DNA from: Lachnospiraceae bacterium
Lineage (GTDB): Bacteria > Bacillota > Clostridia > Lachnospirales > Lachnospiraceae
Direction of reading: 5' to 3'
DNA: 64,000 bases
NCBI GenBank assembly: GCA_017626095.1
Contig: JAGAJL010000010.1
Coordinates: 1-64,000 of the forward strand
A model generated the notes under the pieces. That model saw only the letters and a list, made by a program, of their open reading frames with translations, had not been told where the DNA came from and made no database searches. Made by a program: the position numbers and the translations under genes. Below, one piece after another: positions 35,504 through 45,659 of the stretch (position 1 is its first letter; each line of letters opens with the position of its first letter).

Positions 35504-37738
35504 ATGGAAGAAAACAAAAGAAAAAAACATTCCCAATGGTATAAAGTTGCGCTATTGGTTGTTATAGTCATTGGATTTATGCTGTTGCTGGAATTTGGTA
35601 TTCAGACGATCGGCAATAAAAGAACAGCAGAGAATACTTCGGAAATGCTGCTCAATCAGGTAATCGGAGTATTGAAAAAGAATGATTACGAAGAGACAGA
35701 GCTGTTGGCATCCTTAAAAGAGGATTATATTGTCCGTGCCAAGGCAGTTGCATACATGGTTGACCAAAATGGCACAAAAGAACTTGATGTGGATGATTTT
35801 GTCAAAATGGCTGAGTTAATGTCAGTAGATGAAATTCATCTGTTTGATCGAAAAGGACGAATTTATAATGGATCAAATCCGGAATATTATGGACTGAGTT
35901 TTGATGACGGTGAACAGATTAGCTATTTTTCTCCGATGTTAAAGCATAAAACATTATCAATGTGTCAGGACGTTACACCCAATACCGCAGAGGGTAAGAG
36001 TATGATGTATGCGATTACCTGGAATGATGCCGGCACGAGGATGATACAGATTGGTGTGGAACCCAAACGGTTGTTGAGACAGCTTAGACAAAATAAGATC
36101 GATGTCGTAGTCGATGATATGCCGATGTATGAGGGATTTGAAATCTGTGTTGCCGATAAAACAACCAATGAAATCTATGGTGCTACGGATATATCCAAAA
36201 TCGGTCAGACGTTTTCAGATCTTGGCTTTCAGTTGCCGGAAGAAGATTTAAGCAAACCGTATCATACAATTTATCAGATACAGGGTGATAGGAGTTATTG
36301 TGTTTTCCAAGAATATGGTGATTATATCGTCAGCATCTTTTTCCGGACACAGACTTTTCAGAAAAACACATTGATTTCTTTGGGTGTTGTCTTTATCTAT
36401 TTGTCAGTTGCTGCGATTGCCATTATTTTTATGCTTTCCAAGTTATTCCGGGCTAACAAAGAAAGAGATGAACAGCTTTCGATTCTAAAGTCTATGTCGG
36501 ATATTTATTACAGCATGCATTATATTGATCTGACAAGAAATTCGTTGAAAGAATATACGGCACAGGGGCAGGTGGAAGCAGTCGTTAAAAAGAATAACGG
36601 CGTGGATGCCAAGAAAATGGTACGTGAAGTTATGCAGGCAACCATGACACCGGAATATCTGGATGAAGCACTTGCATTTACGAATCTGAGTACATTGCCT
36701 GAGAGAATGAAAGATAAGAAAATTATCTCCAAGGAATTACTGGGCAGGAATGTCGGATGGATTCAAATGTCATTTATAACTATTGAAGCTGATTCTAATC
36801 ATGTTCCTACGAAAGTCATCTGTTCCATCATGGTTATCGATGAGGAAAAGAGAAAAGAAGAAAGTCTTGTGAAACAATCCAATACGGATGAACTGACCAA
36901 CTGCTTTAACCGTAGAGCCTACGAAGAAGATGTCCGTTCTTATATGGAAGAATTGCCGGAAGACTATTTTGTTTATGTTTCCATGGATGTGAATGGATTA
37001 AAAGCTGTGAATGATACATTAGGGCATGCGGCAGGAGATGAGTTATTACAGGGAGCAGCAAAGTGTATGCTACAGTGTTTCGGTAATTACGGGAGAGTAT
37101 ACCGGACCGGTGGGGATGAATTTGTTGCCATGATTTTTGCAAATAAAGATCGTTTAACCGAAATTAAATTGGACTTCGATGATGTTTCCCTGCACTGGCA
37201 TGGCGATCTCGTAAAAGAGATTTCTGTTTCAACCGGATATGTGACAAAGGCGGAATGTCCTGATTTGGATGTAAGACAGATGGCTGTTCTTGCTGATCAG
37301 AGAATGTATGAAAAAAAGGATGATTATTATCACAACAAAGGGATCAATCGCAAAGGATTGCAGGAAGCACACGAGGTGCTTTGCAGATTGTTTTATAAGA
37401 TATTAAAAATAAACATTACGCAGGATAGTTATGAGATTGTTTCCGTGAACGAATCAATTAAGAGTAATGAAGATGATTACGGAAATCAGATTTCGACATG
37501 GCTATGCGCATTTGCAAGAAGCAATCATATTTGCGAGGAGGACTTGGAAGAATTCCTGAAAAGAACAGATCTTGCATACCTACAGGAGAGTTTTCAAAGT
37601 GGGAAAAAGGTTGTTGATGTTTTGTTCAAAATGCAGATGGAAAACCAGATAAAAAGTGCAATTATGAAGTTTGTCCCAGCTAACGACTATACAGATGATG
37701 ATCAACGCTTGTATTTGTATGTGAGATTTTTTGAATAA
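35504..37738 (+). CDS. Membrane diguanylate cyclase (GGDEF)
   Basis: A 744-residue enzyme. Helix 1 (about 13-33) and helix 2 (about 292-312) bracket a Cache-like sensory domain. The GGDEF domain spans about 460-610 with intact RTGGDEF at about 530, so it should make c-di-GMP. An extra C-terminal helical region (about 620-744) carries no known domain. c-di-GMP output fits the HD-GYP phosphodiesterase at 40730-41809. Confidence 0.9.
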   Translation: MEENKRKKHSQWYKVALLVVIVIGFMLLLEFGIQTIGNKRTAENTSEMLLNQVIGVLKKNDYEETELLASLKEDYIVRAKAVAYMVDQNGTKELDVDDFVKMAELMSVDEIHLFDRKGRIYNGSNPEYYGLSFDDGEQISYFSPMLKHKTLSMCQDVTPNTAEGKSMMYAITWNDAGTRMIQIGVEPKRLLRQLRQNKIDVVVDDMPMYEGFEICVADKTTNEIYGATDISKIGQTFSDLGFQLPEEDLSKPYHTIYQIQGDRSYCVFQEYGDYIVSIFFRTQTFQKNTLISLGVVFIYLSVAAIAIIFMLSKLFRANKERDEQLSILKSMSDIYYSMHYIDLTRNSLKEYTAQGQVEAVVKKNNGVDAKKMVREVMQATMTPEYLDEALAFTNLSTLPERMKDKKIISKELLGRNVGWIQMSFITIEADSNHVPTKVICSIMVIDEEKRKEESLVKQSNTDELTNCFNRRAYEEDVRSYMEELPEDYFVYVSMDVNGLKAVNDTLGHAAGDELLQGAAKCMLQCFGNYGRVYRTGGDEFVAMIFANKDRLTEIKLDFDDVSLHWHGDLVKEISVSTGYVTKAECPDLDVRQMAVLADQRMYEKKDDYYHNKGINRKGLQEAHEVLCRLFYKILKINITQDSYEIVSVNESIKSNEDDYGNQISTWLCAFARSNHICEEDLEEFLKRTDLAYLQESFQSGKKVVDVLFKMQMENQIKSAIMKFVPANDYTDDDQRLYLYVRFFE

Positions 37739-37835
37739 TATTATGAAACCGGAGTCAAAAGGTCATGCGAGAACCAGGCAAGCTGTAATTTAAACAACTT
37801 ATTGTAAAACAGGAGTACAAAAGAGAGGAAACGAA

Positions 37836-39014
37836 ATGGATAATTTTATTTATGAAACACCAACTAAGGTATATTTTGGAAAAGATGAAGAGTTAAAGGT
37901 TGGAAAACTGGTGGCAGAGTATCATCCGCACAAAGTTTTGCTGCATTACGGCGGTCAGTCTGCCCAAAAGAGCGGATTGCTTGACAGAGTCAGAAAATGT
38001 TTAGAAGAGGAGCAGATTGCATATGTTGAATTAGGTGGTGTGGTAGCCAATCCCGAGCTTTCACTGGTTCGTAAAGGAATTGAACTTTGCAAACAGGAGG
38101 GTGTAGACTTTGTGTTAGCTGTTGGTGGCGGATCGGTTATGGATTCGGCAAAAGACATTGCTAACGGAGTAGCCAATCCGGATGTTGATGTCTGGGATTT
38201 TTCTTTGCAAAAGGCAGTGCCGACTAAAACATTGAGAAAAGGAGCTATTCTGACATTGTCGGCAGCAGGTTCAGAGATGTCCAATTCTTGCGTAATTACC
38301 AATGCAGAAACCGGTCAGAAAATGGGATACGGATGTTCCTGCAACCGAATGGATTTTGCAATTGAAAATCCGGAATTAACCTATACCGTAAATGCTTATC
38401 AGACTGCATGCGGTGCCGTTGACATTGCCATGCATACCATAGAGAGATATTTCTGTCCCGGTGAGGATACCTATTTGACGGATTCCATTGCTGAAGCCGT
38501 GATTAAAAGCGTCATGAAAGCAGGCGATGATTGTTTGAAAAATCCTTGTGACTATGAGGCCAGAGCCAATATGATGTGGGCTTCTTCTCTTGCACACAAC
38601 GGATTGACACAGTGCGGCAGAAGCTTTCTTTTAACGGTTCATCAGTTTGAGCACGAAGTGTCCGGAATGTATCCTCAGGTTGCCCATGGCGCAGGGCTCG
38701 CAGCCTTATGGTGCAGTTGGGCAAGATATGTTTATAAAGCAAATATTTCCAGATGGTTACAGTATGCTTCCCGTGTATGGAATTTGGATATTGATTTTGA
38801 ACATCCCGAAAAAACCATAGAAAAAGCCATTGATCTTCAGGAACAGTATTATAAGAATTTGGGAATGCCCACAAGCTTAAGAGAGCTGGATGTGAAAGAA
38901 GAAAGCTTAGAAGCACTTGCACTTGGCTGTTCACGTAACAAGACCCGTGTTTTAAATGGATATATGAAGCTAGGATATGACGAAATGCTTGATATATACA
39001 AGATGGCTTATTAA
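37836..39014 (+). CDS. Iron-containing alcohol dehydrogenase (butanol dehydrogenase type)
   Basis: A 392-residue group III dehydrogenase. GGGSVMDSAKDIA is the NAD(P)-binding motif (about 94-106). The metal ligands are Asp and His in VDIAMHTIERYF and His in HQFEHEV and AHGAGLA. GAGAGG lies upstream. It reduces aldehydes to alcohols such as butanol or ethanol in anaerobes. Confidence 0.93.
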   Translation: MDNFIYETPTKVYFGKDEELKVGKLVAEYHPHKVLLHYGGQSAQKSGLLDRVRKCLEEEQIAYVELGGVVANPELSLVRKGIELCKQEGVDFVLAVGGGSVMDSAKDIANGVANPDVDVWDFSLQKAVPTKTLRKGAILTLSAAGSEMSNSCVITNAETGQKMGYGCSCNRMDFAIENPELTYTVNAYQTACGAVDIAMHTIERYFCPGEDTYLTDSIAEAVIKSVMKAGDDCLKNPCDYEARANMMWASSLAHNGLTQCGRSFLLTVHQFEHEVSGMYPQVAHGAGLAALWCSWARYVYKANISRWLQYASRVWNLDIDFEHPEKTIEKAIDLQEQYYKNLGMPTSLRELDVKEESLEALALGCSRNKTRVLNGYMKLGYDEMLDIYKMAY

Positions 39015-39029
39015 AAACCACATAGTTCG

Positions 39030-39291
39030 CAATCTTTGCGGGATGGCAGCCGCCCATACAGAAATATATATCTTTGCCACTTCATACTTCGGTTTCTGGC
39101 ATTTCTAAGCGGCATGCTCACAAAATATAATTAAATGCCCGGTTTCAAAACTCAGACTTCGTCTTCAGACAGTTGAAACCGGGCATTATTTTTGTTCACT
39201 TATGCCGCTAAGAAATGCCAAGAAACCTCGCCAAATTCCGTGGACAAAGATATATATTTCTGTATGGGCGGCTGCCATCCCGCAAAGATTG
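39030..39291. repeat. Palindromic repeat family, copy B
   Basis: A 262-base palindrome. The outer 47 bases (39030-39076) pair exactly with 39245-39291. About 28 of these (GGGATGGCAGCCGCCC and neighbours) are not shared with other copies. The conserved inner arms and the core stem (ATGCCCGG...CCGGGCAT) match copies A and C. It lies between convergent genes. Confidence 0.9.
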
Positions 39292-39324
39292 GAATCCTTG
39301 TGAGAAACGATGACAGAGAAAAGA

Positions 39325-40125
39325 TTATTTATTACGGCGTATGGTATCTTTAAGTTTTTCGATAACTACGCCGTATTTTACATGTTTAAATTGAGGGAAT
39401 ACCTTCAGATATCTGGTTTCCAGTTCAACGAAAGTCCTGTTTACACCTTTTAATCGTACGATAATGTTTTTTCCTTTTCGGACAATGGTAAATCGATTTA
39501 AACTTTCTTTTTTGGCGTTTAAGATATCCAGACCGTTTTCCACGTGCTCATCCCATGCATCATAAAGAGCTTTACATTTTTTGTTGAGATTACACATGCT
39601 GACTATTGTAAATGTTGCATCGAAGACAAAAATAATGGTAAAACCGATTGCAGCAATTACACGTGATCTCACAGAAAAATGTGACAACATATGTAAAGTA
39701 AGCGGATGCAGCCATTTAATCAAAACCCAGGATACAATACCAAAGAAGAAACCGGACACAACACTGATACGGCCATTGATATTGAGAGGATAATAACTAT
39801 AATCCCAATAGCGGGTACCAAATATTTTTTCCAATGCATAAGAAGTTACATATTCGATTGCACAGATAGACAGACCTGCTAACAAGATGATGCGGAAGCC
39901 ACTTGTAATCCCTTCCAATAAGTACAAGTTCAAAACACAGGCTACACCGTAGATTGGACAATAGGGGCCGATGAAATATCCCCGGTTCATAAAAATACCC
40001 TGTTCACAAAGCGAAAAAATGGTGGACTCATAAAACCACCCTAAAAAACTGTACCACATCAGGACACAAATCAGAGTAGCAAGATCCAGATGTATAAATT
40101 GAAAATTTTGTAAAAAATGTATCAT
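39325..40125 (-). CDS. Putative membrane protein (PF06541, CmpB-like)
   Basis: A 266-residue protein with about six helices and the family pattern FLGWFYESTIFSL, then GYFIGPYCPIYG, and YWDYSYYPLNINGRIS. The C-terminal tail (about 190-266) is charged. It is annotated as a putative ABC permease family but has no ATPase partner, and the function is unproven. It overlaps the HD gene by 4 bases (ATGA). Confidence 0.85.
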   Translation of the reverse strand: MIHFLQNFQFIHLDLATLICVLMWYSFLGWFYESTIFSLCEQGIFMNRGYFIGPYCPIYGVACVLNLYLLEGITSGFRIILLAGLSICAIEYVTSYALEKIFGTRYWDYSYYPLNINGRISVVSGFFFGIVSWVLIKWLHPLTLHMLSHFSVRSRVIAAIGFTIIFVFDATFTIVSMCNLNKKCKALYDAWDEHVENGLDILNAKKESLNRFTIVRKGKNIIVRLKGVNRTFVELETRYLKVFPQFKHVKYGVVIEKLKDTIRRNK

Positions 40126-40592
40126 CTTCGATTTATGGTTTCTCTGGTTGCGCAGATCTTATCAGCGAGGCAGAGAATCCATCCTTCCCTATATTTCGGA
40201 GGACAAGGAGTTAAAGGAAACATATGATGCAAAATCATATTTTCTTCGCGCTTTGAAAGTGTAAAATCTTTTAGTGCTTCCTGCAAAGCCGTTTTGGGAT
40301 GTGTAAATCCATGGATTTGATTTCGCAAAAGTTTTTCATGCCAGTCATATAAAAAATAGTCATGAAGTAAAGCTCCACGGATCAATTCCCTTTCGTTTAC
40401 CTTGATACCTGTCTTTAATGCAATATAATAGGCGGTTGCGGCTACGCGGATACAATGTCGTTTGACAGTTGTATTGCCGTGTTGTATAAATTTATTACAT
40501 TCATGAAAGCGAGAATTTTTGGAAATTTCTTTTAATATGGAATAAAAGATTTCTCTTTCTTCATCACTGAAACACTTTTTTTGTAGATTCAT
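40122..40592 (-). CDS. HD-domain protein
   Basis: A 156-residue HD-superfamily protein. H (VKRHCIRV), the HD pair in GALLHDYFLYDWH, and HHMFPLT follow the HD motif, and ADKICA is near the end. It is probably a metal-dependent phosphohydrolase of unknown substrate. It is translationally coupled to the membrane protein. Confidence 0.75.
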   Translation of the reverse strand: MNLQKKCFSDEEREIFYSILKEISKNSRFHECNKFIQHGNTTVKRHCIRVAATAYYIALKTGIKVNERELIRGALLHDYFLYDWHEKLLRNQIHGFTHPKTALQEALKDFTLSKREENMILHHMFPLTPCPPKYREGWILCLADKICATRETINRR

Positions 40593-40729
40593 AGAATTCT
40601 CCTTGTTACCAATGTAGATATTATATCGGATAATAAATGCAGAATCAACGTTGTATACGCATATTAAAAAGCTTTTGCAGATATGAAAAAATATTCTTGC
40701 AAAAGCTTAATCAGATCTTAATAATTGCA

Positions 40730-41809
40730 TCATATGATTGCAGCTATTTCGACATTGTCCAATAATTTTAAATCAATGAATTTTTCGCCAATCTGGACGG
40801 TGGGTTTGGAAAGGGCAATCGGATTGATATAGATGATACTTCCTTCTAATCCATTGCTTAATCGTACTTTTTGATTTAAAAAAGTATTAACGACATTTTC
40901 CAAAAAAGTTAATAAAAAGCCGGGGTCATATTTGAGCAAACCGTCATTTTCAAAATGAGTAATTACACGAAAAGGACATAAAGCATCACGATATGAACGA
41001 TTACTGGTCATAGCTTCATAAACATCAGCAATGGCTACTAATTGGGCAAAACGTGTAATTTTGTCAGAAGAAAAACCATAGGGATAGCCGGAACCGTCAC
41101 ATCGCTCGTGATGCATTAATGCGGCATTTTTAACCTCATCCGATAGCTGAAATTGAGAAATCATTTTATATGAATGAAGAGGATGGGTTTTGATGACGCG
41201 GAATTCTTCAGGTGTTAATTTGTCGGGTTTTTGGATGATTTCACGAGGAATTTTTAATTTTCCGATATCATGAAACAAACCACAGGCAGTTGCCAGTTCC
41301 CTGTCTTCAGGAGTAAAGTGGAGCCAGCCGGCAAAAATATTACAAATCATTGCAACATTTAGAGAATGTGCATATGTACAATCATCATACTCCTGCATAT
41401 TGAGCATCAAATCCATAATGCCGGTAGGAGAAGAACGGTGATTTATCATCTTTAGAGTGTCTTCCAGAATCACACTTGGATCAAATTCTGAATTTCTTTC
41501 AATCAAAGAATTAAATGCAAATTCCAGCTTTTCAACATTTTTTCTAAAATCTTCCTGAAACACGGCAAATTCGGGAGAAGATTTTACTTTTTGGGCGTAT
41601 GACATTTCTGCACCGCTAGGTACATCCAGATTGGATGATAAAACTACATCTTCCACCCGGATGGAAAAAATATCAAAAGAAAAAATTCTGGCAATTAAAT
41701 TTTCTGTTAGTGCAATCCCCTTTGGAACAACCAACTGACCGTCTAAGGAAAAGACATCTTCCGCTGTGATCATTCCGTTTTTTAGGTCAGAAAGCAATAC
41801 CTTTTTCAT
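40730..41809 (-). CDS. HD-GYP c-di-GMP phosphodiesterase
   Basis: A 359-residue cytoplasmic enzyme. Residues 1-130 are a PilZ-unlike regulatory region. The HD-GYP domain (about 130-300) has HSLNVAMI, CGLFHDIGKLKIP, THPLHSYKM, MHHERCDGSGYP (the GYP box) and ADVYEAMTSNRSYR. All catalytic residues seem present, so it should break down c-di-GMP. A T-rich RBS region with GGGGGAAATTTCT lies upstream. Confidence 0.92.
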   Translation of the reverse strand: MKKVLLSDLKNGMITAEDVFSLDGQLVVPKGIALTENLIARIFSFDIFSIRVEDVVLSSNLDVPSGAEMSYAQKVKSSPEFAVFQEDFRKNVEKLEFAFNSLIERNSEFDPSVILEDTLKMINHRSSPTGIMDLMLNMQEYDDCTYAHSLNVAMICNIFAGWLHFTPEDRELATACGLFHDIGKLKIPREIIQKPDKLTPEEFRVIKTHPLHSYKMISQFQLSDEVKNAALMHHERCDGSGYPYGFSSDKITRFAQLVAIADVYEAMTSNRSYRDALCPFRVITHFENDGLLKYDPGFLLTFLENVVNTFLNQKVRLSNGLEGSIIYINPIALSKPTVQIGEKFIDLKLLDNVEIAAII

Positions 41810-41857
41810 AGAAATTCCCCCATTTCTATTTTATTTATACTCGTTTAATTCATTAAT

Positions 41858-41884
41858 TTGAAACTGCAATTCATGAATTGCGGT
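41858..41884. repeat. Palindromic hairpin before the REP-like unit
   Basis: AACTGCAATTC/GAATTGCGGTT around AT, centred on CAATTCATGAATTG. It is in the 41810-42235 intergenic stretch, which also holds the REP-like unit and a later hairpin near 42150-42185, but no gene. Confidence 0.5.
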
Positions 41885-41916
41885 TTGTAGTCCGCTAATT
41901 TCTTTAGCCCTTTGTC

Positions 41917-41969
41917 GATTGCTATGCACTCTGTGCTCTTGTAATCCTAAAAACATTCGAAATGCGCCC
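41917..41969 (+). repeat. REP-like hairpin repeat, copy 2
   Basis: Same nested stem as copy 1 at 191-242 (GATTGC/GTAATC outside, GCAC/GTGC inside), with substitutions that keep pairing, followed by ACATTCGAAAT. Confidence 0.65.
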
Positions 41970-42235
41970 CAATCGGGCTACTTTCTCATGTTTTGCACTT
42001 TTGATCCTGATATCATTATTATAGTTTCCCCGCACAATAAGAGTCAATCGGTTTCCAAGGAAATCCTAAGGTTTCATTTGAAAAAATGTGGTATGATGAT
42101 ATATGTTAAATATAGTAATCTGAATGTATTATATGATATCTTAGAATTACTTCGTACTTTGTGCTCATGTAAGCACGAAAAGTATGACCTTAAGCCTCTG
42201 GTACTTTATCGATTATGAAAAGGAATAAATTATAT

Positions 42236-44056
42236 ATGAAATTTTTGTTAGTGGCGGTTAACTCAAAATATATTCATACTAATCCGGCATTATTCAGCCT
42301 TTATTCGTATGCAATACATTATCAGCCCGAATTAAAAGAGCACATTTCTTTGGCAGAATACACCATCAATCAGCGAATGGATGAAATTCTAAGTGCAATT
42401 TATAAACAAAAGCCGGACGTCTTGGGTTTTTCGGTTTATATCTGGAATGTGTCCATGGTCTTTACTTTAGTTAAAGAGATTAAAAAAATAATGCCGGGGG
42501 TTCCTATCTGGCTGGGAGGTCCCGAAGTATCATACCGTGCAGAAGAAGTTCTAAATAGTTATCCTGAGCTAACCGGAATTATGATTGGAGAAGGCGAACA
42601 GACTTTTTTGGAAGTATGTGAGTGTTATCGCGAGTTGTATGAGCAACGTGGGAATGCTTTTGCAAATGACGTTGCGGCATTAAAAGAGATTAATGGTCTG
42701 CATTTTCGAGATGGATTGGAATTGTATAAAACGGAAGATAGAAAACTGACGGATTTAGGTGCAATTCCTTTTCTGTACCAAGACTTAAAACCTTTCGAAC
42801 ATAAAATCATTTATTATGAAACGTCGCGCGGATGTCCGTTTCGTTGCAGTTACTGCCTATCTTCCATTGATAAGAAGGTAAGACTTCGTGATATGGAAAT
42901 GGTAAAAAAGGAATTGCAGTTTTTTCTGGATCGTAAAGTACCACAGGTAAAATTTATTGACCGGACTTTTAACTGCAACCATCAACATGCCATGGAAATA
43001 TGGCAATATATCAAAGAGCATGATAATGGAATAACAAATTTTCATTTTGAAATTGGTGCGGATTTATTAAATGAAGAAGAACTGTGCCTTTTGAATTCAT
43101 TAAGGTCCGGTGCCGTACAGATGGAAATCGGCGTACAGACTACCAATGAAAAAACTCTCCGGGAAATTCGGCGCATCATGGACGTTGAAAAATTAAGAAC
43201 GATTGTTGCGAGACTTCACCGGGGAAACAATATCCATATACATTTGGATTTAATTGCGGGACTGCCGTATGAAGACTACGAAAGTTTTCAGAAATCTTTT
43301 TCGGATGTATACCGGATGCATCCCGAGCAATTACAGCTTGGATTTTTAAAGGTCTTAAGCGGTTCGCATATGAAAGAAGCGGAAAAAGAGTACGGGATCT
43401 GCTATACATCGCAGCCTCCGTATGAGGTATTGAGCACAAATTGGATTTCTTATGAGCAGATTTGTCGGCTAAAGCAGATTGAAGAAATGGTCGAAATTTA
43501 CTATAACAGTAATCAGTTTACCTATACCATTCCTTATCTGGAGCAGTTTTTTGAAACGCCTTTTGCTCTCTATGAGGCTCTGGCTGATTTTTATGAAAAG
43601 AAGCACTATTTCATAAATACACCGTCCAGAATGCACCGCTATCATGTGCTTTTGGAATTTGCAGGTGAGGTCTCTGCATGTGATCCGGAATTGGTCAAGG
43701 AACTTTTGACCATGGATGTATATTTGCGGGAAAATGCCAAGAGCCGACCGGAATTTTCTACAGATTTGTCTGCAGACAAAGAGACAATTAATCATTTTTA
43801 CCGAATGGAAGTAAAGCGACGGGAAACAGGATGCCATATTCTCAAAAACTATGAAGAATATGATGCTAAAAGTATGGTGCGGATGACTCACATGGAACCC
43901 TTTACATATGATATTTTCGGAGACAATCCGACCTACCGGAAAAGGGAGAAACGGATATTTGTACTTTATGATTATATGGAGCGAAATCCATTGACATATG
44001 ATGCAAAAATATTGTTTCTGAATGAAGAGGAAATGCTGAGTGATTGTGAAATATGA
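42236..44056 (+). CDS. B12-binding radical SAM protein (DUF4080)
   Basis: A 606-residue protein. The start at 42236 (MKFLLVAVNSKYIH) is preferred over 42215. Residues 1-140 form a B12-binding domain (PDVLGFSVYIWN, WLGGPEVSYR). The radical SAM core has TSRGCPFRCSYCLSS at about 200-215. The last 120 residues resemble DUF4080. The family is widespread in Clostridia, and the reaction is probably a B12-dependent methyl or radical modification. Confidence 0.9.
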   Translation: MKFLLVAVNSKYIHTNPALFSLYSYAIHYQPELKEHISLAEYTINQRMDEILSAIYKQKPDVLGFSVYIWNVSMVFTLVKEIKKIMPGVPIWLGGPEVSYRAEEVLNSYPELTGIMIGEGEQTFLEVCECYRELYEQRGNAFANDVAALKEINGLHFRDGLELYKTEDRKLTDLGAIPFLYQDLKPFEHKIIYYETSRGCPFRCSYCLSSIDKKVRLRDMEMVKKELQFFLDRKVPQVKFIDRTFNCNHQHAMEIWQYIKEHDNGITNFHFEIGADLLNEEELCLLNSLRSGAVQMEIGVQTTNEKTLREIRRIMDVEKLRTIVARLHRGNNIHIHLDLIAGLPYEDYESFQKSFSDVYRMHPEQLQLGFLKVLSGSHMKEAEKEYGICYTSQPPYEVLSTNWISYEQICRLKQIEEMVEIYYNSNQFTYTIPYLEQFFETPFALYEALADFYEKKHYFINTPSRMHRYHVLLEFAGEVSACDPELVKELLTMDVYLRENAKSRPEFSTDLSADKETINHFYRMEVKRRETGCHILKNYEEYDAKSMVRMTHMEPFTYDIFGDNPTYRKREKRIFVLYDYMERNPLTYDAKILFLNEEEMLSDCEI

Positions 44057-44114
44057 AAATATGGGTATAGTGCCAATATAAATTATGGAGATTTTAAAGA
44101 GATCCAACAAAAAG

Positions 44115-44198
44115 ACCACAGATAAAACAACAGATAAAATGACAGATAAAACAACAGATAAAGCAACATCTAAAACGACAGACAAAATGACAGTCAGG
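44115..44198 (+). repeat. Seven tandem 12-base units upstream of nth
   Basis: Units such as ACAACAGATAAA and ATGACAGATAAA repeat seven times, with the last three degenerate. They are in the same frame as nth and would encode a Thr/Asp/Lys repeat (TTDK). Unit number is likely to vary between strains. Confidence 0.8.
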
Positions 44199-44246
44199 AA
44201 AAATAGGCAGGAGAATGACAGTCAAAACTACAGAAAAGGTGATAAC

Positions 44247-44909
44247 ATGACAAAAAGAACAAAAGAGATTTTAGACAAACTGGACGAAGTGTATACAACG
44301 GAGTATAAATGTTATTTAGACCATGACAGTCCATGGCAGCTTTTGATTGCAACGATTTTGAGCGCACAATGTACGGATGCCCGTGTGAATATTGTTACAA
44401 AGGATTTGTTCCAAAAGTATACCTGTCCCGCAGATTTTGCGAATGCAGATTTAAAAGAACTGGAGAAGGATATAAAATCTACCGGTTTTTATCACAATAA
44501 GGCAAAAAACATCATTGCCTGTTGCAAAGACCTGGTAGCAAAGTTTGACGGAGAAGTTCCCGAAAGCCTGGAAGATTTGACCTCTCTTGCGGGTGTGGGC
44601 AGAAAAACAGCCAATGTGATTCGTGGCAATATTTTTCATGAACCGAGCGTTGTTGTAGACACGCATGTAAAACGCATCTCAAAAAAGCTTGGTTTTACGA
44701 AGGAAGATGATCCGGAAAAAATCGAATATGATCTGATGAAGGTTTTGCCCAAGGATCATTGGATTTTATATAATATACAAATTATTACATTTGGAAGACA
44801 GATTTGTTTTGCCAGAAGTCCGAAATGTGAAGAGTGCTTTTTGACAGAGTATTGCAGTTATTATAAGGAACAAAACAAGAAAAAGAGTTCTAAGAAAAAC
44901 GGAAATTAG
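44247..44909 (+). CDS. nth: Endonuclease III
   Basis: A 220-residue DNA glycosylase/lyase that removes oxidised pyrimidines. It has the helix-hairpin-helix LAGVGRKTANVI, the catalytic Asp in VVVDTHVKRISKKLG, and a 4Fe-4S site C-x6-C-x2-C-x5-C (CFARSPKCEECFLTEYC). The start at 44247 has AAAAGGTGAT upstream. An alternative start at 44085 would add a 54-residue TTDK-repeat tail. A Lys/Ser tail ends the protein. Confidence 0.93.
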   Translation: MTKRTKEILDKLDEVYTTEYKCYLDHDSPWQLLIATILSAQCTDARVNIVTKDLFQKYTCPADFANADLKELEKDIKSTGFYHNKAKNIIACCKDLVAKFDGEVPESLEDLTSLAGVGRKTANVIRGNIFHEPSVVVDTHVKRISKKLGFTKEDDPEKIEYDLMKVLPKDHWILYNIQIITFGRQICFARSPKCEECFLTEYCSYYKEQNKKKSSKKNGN

Positions 44910-44915
44910 CAAATC

Positions 44916-45659
44916 GTGGAAAATATGAGAAAAGAGTATGAAAAGTTCACGGTCGTTGATATTGAAACAACCGGACTGGATCCTAAAAAAGATAAGATAA
45001 CTGAAATTGCAGCGATGCGGATAGAAAATGGTAACATCACAGATACTTTTCATACGCTGGTCAATCCCGGGAGAATGTTAGAGGAACGAATTGTAACATT
45101 AACAGGTCTTTGCGATGAAGATTTAAAGAAAGCTCCTTATATTGGAGATGTCATTGGAGATTTTATCAGATTTGAGACAACGGGCTGTTTACTGGGGCAC
45201 AGCATTCTGTTTGATTTTTCGTTTTTAAAAAGAGCGGCCGTGAATGCAGGAAACACATTTGAAAAAACAGGGATTGATACATTGGCTATTTCCAGGAAAT
45301 ATTTAGCGGATCTGGAAAGTCGGTCGCTTCCGTTTTTATGTAAGCATTTTGAAATCCGGCACATCCCACACCGGGCGATGTCAGATGTAGAGGCCACTTA
45401 TGAGTTATATAAGATTTTGTTGCAGAAATTTGGAGAGGCAGAGGATGCAGATAAGCTGTTTGAACCTTCTATGCTAATTTATCAGGTAAAAAAGGAAGCT
45501 CCCATTCAGCCCAAACAAAAGGAGCAGATTAATAGATTTCTGTCCTATTATCATGTGGAAAGCTCATATGATATTAATGCATTAAGCAGAAATGAAGCCA
45601 GCCGGTATCTTGACTATTTAATCAGTCAGTACGGACGTATTCCTCCAAGGCGTGTATAA
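44916..45659 (+). CDS. DnaQ-like 3'-5' exonuclease
   Basis: A 247-residue protein. Exo motifs are VVDIETTGLDP (DxE), GHSILFDFSFL and HRAMSDVEATYEL (HxxxxxD). The last 70 residues lack a known domain. The start is a GTG at 44916 or an ATG at 44925. It follows nth after 6 bases. The last 38 bases overlap the convergent TPR gene. Confidence 0.88.
   Translation: MENMRKEYEKFTVVDIETTGLDPKKDKITEIAAMRIENGNITDTFHTLVNPGRMLEERIVTLTGLCDEDLKKAPYIGDVIGDFIRFETTGCLLGHSILFDFSFLKRAAVNAGNTFEKTGIDTLAISRKYLADLESRSLPFLCKHFEIRHIPHRAMSDVEATYELYKILLQKFGEAEDADKLFEPSMLIYQVKKEAPIQPKQKEQINRFLSYYHVESSYDINALSRNEASRYLDYLISQYGRIPPRRV

Noticed and set aside
41919-42218. A 99-codon plus-strand frame before the B12 radical SAM gene
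   Set aside because: It covers the REP-like repeat and intergenic hairpins, lacks an RBS and has no family.
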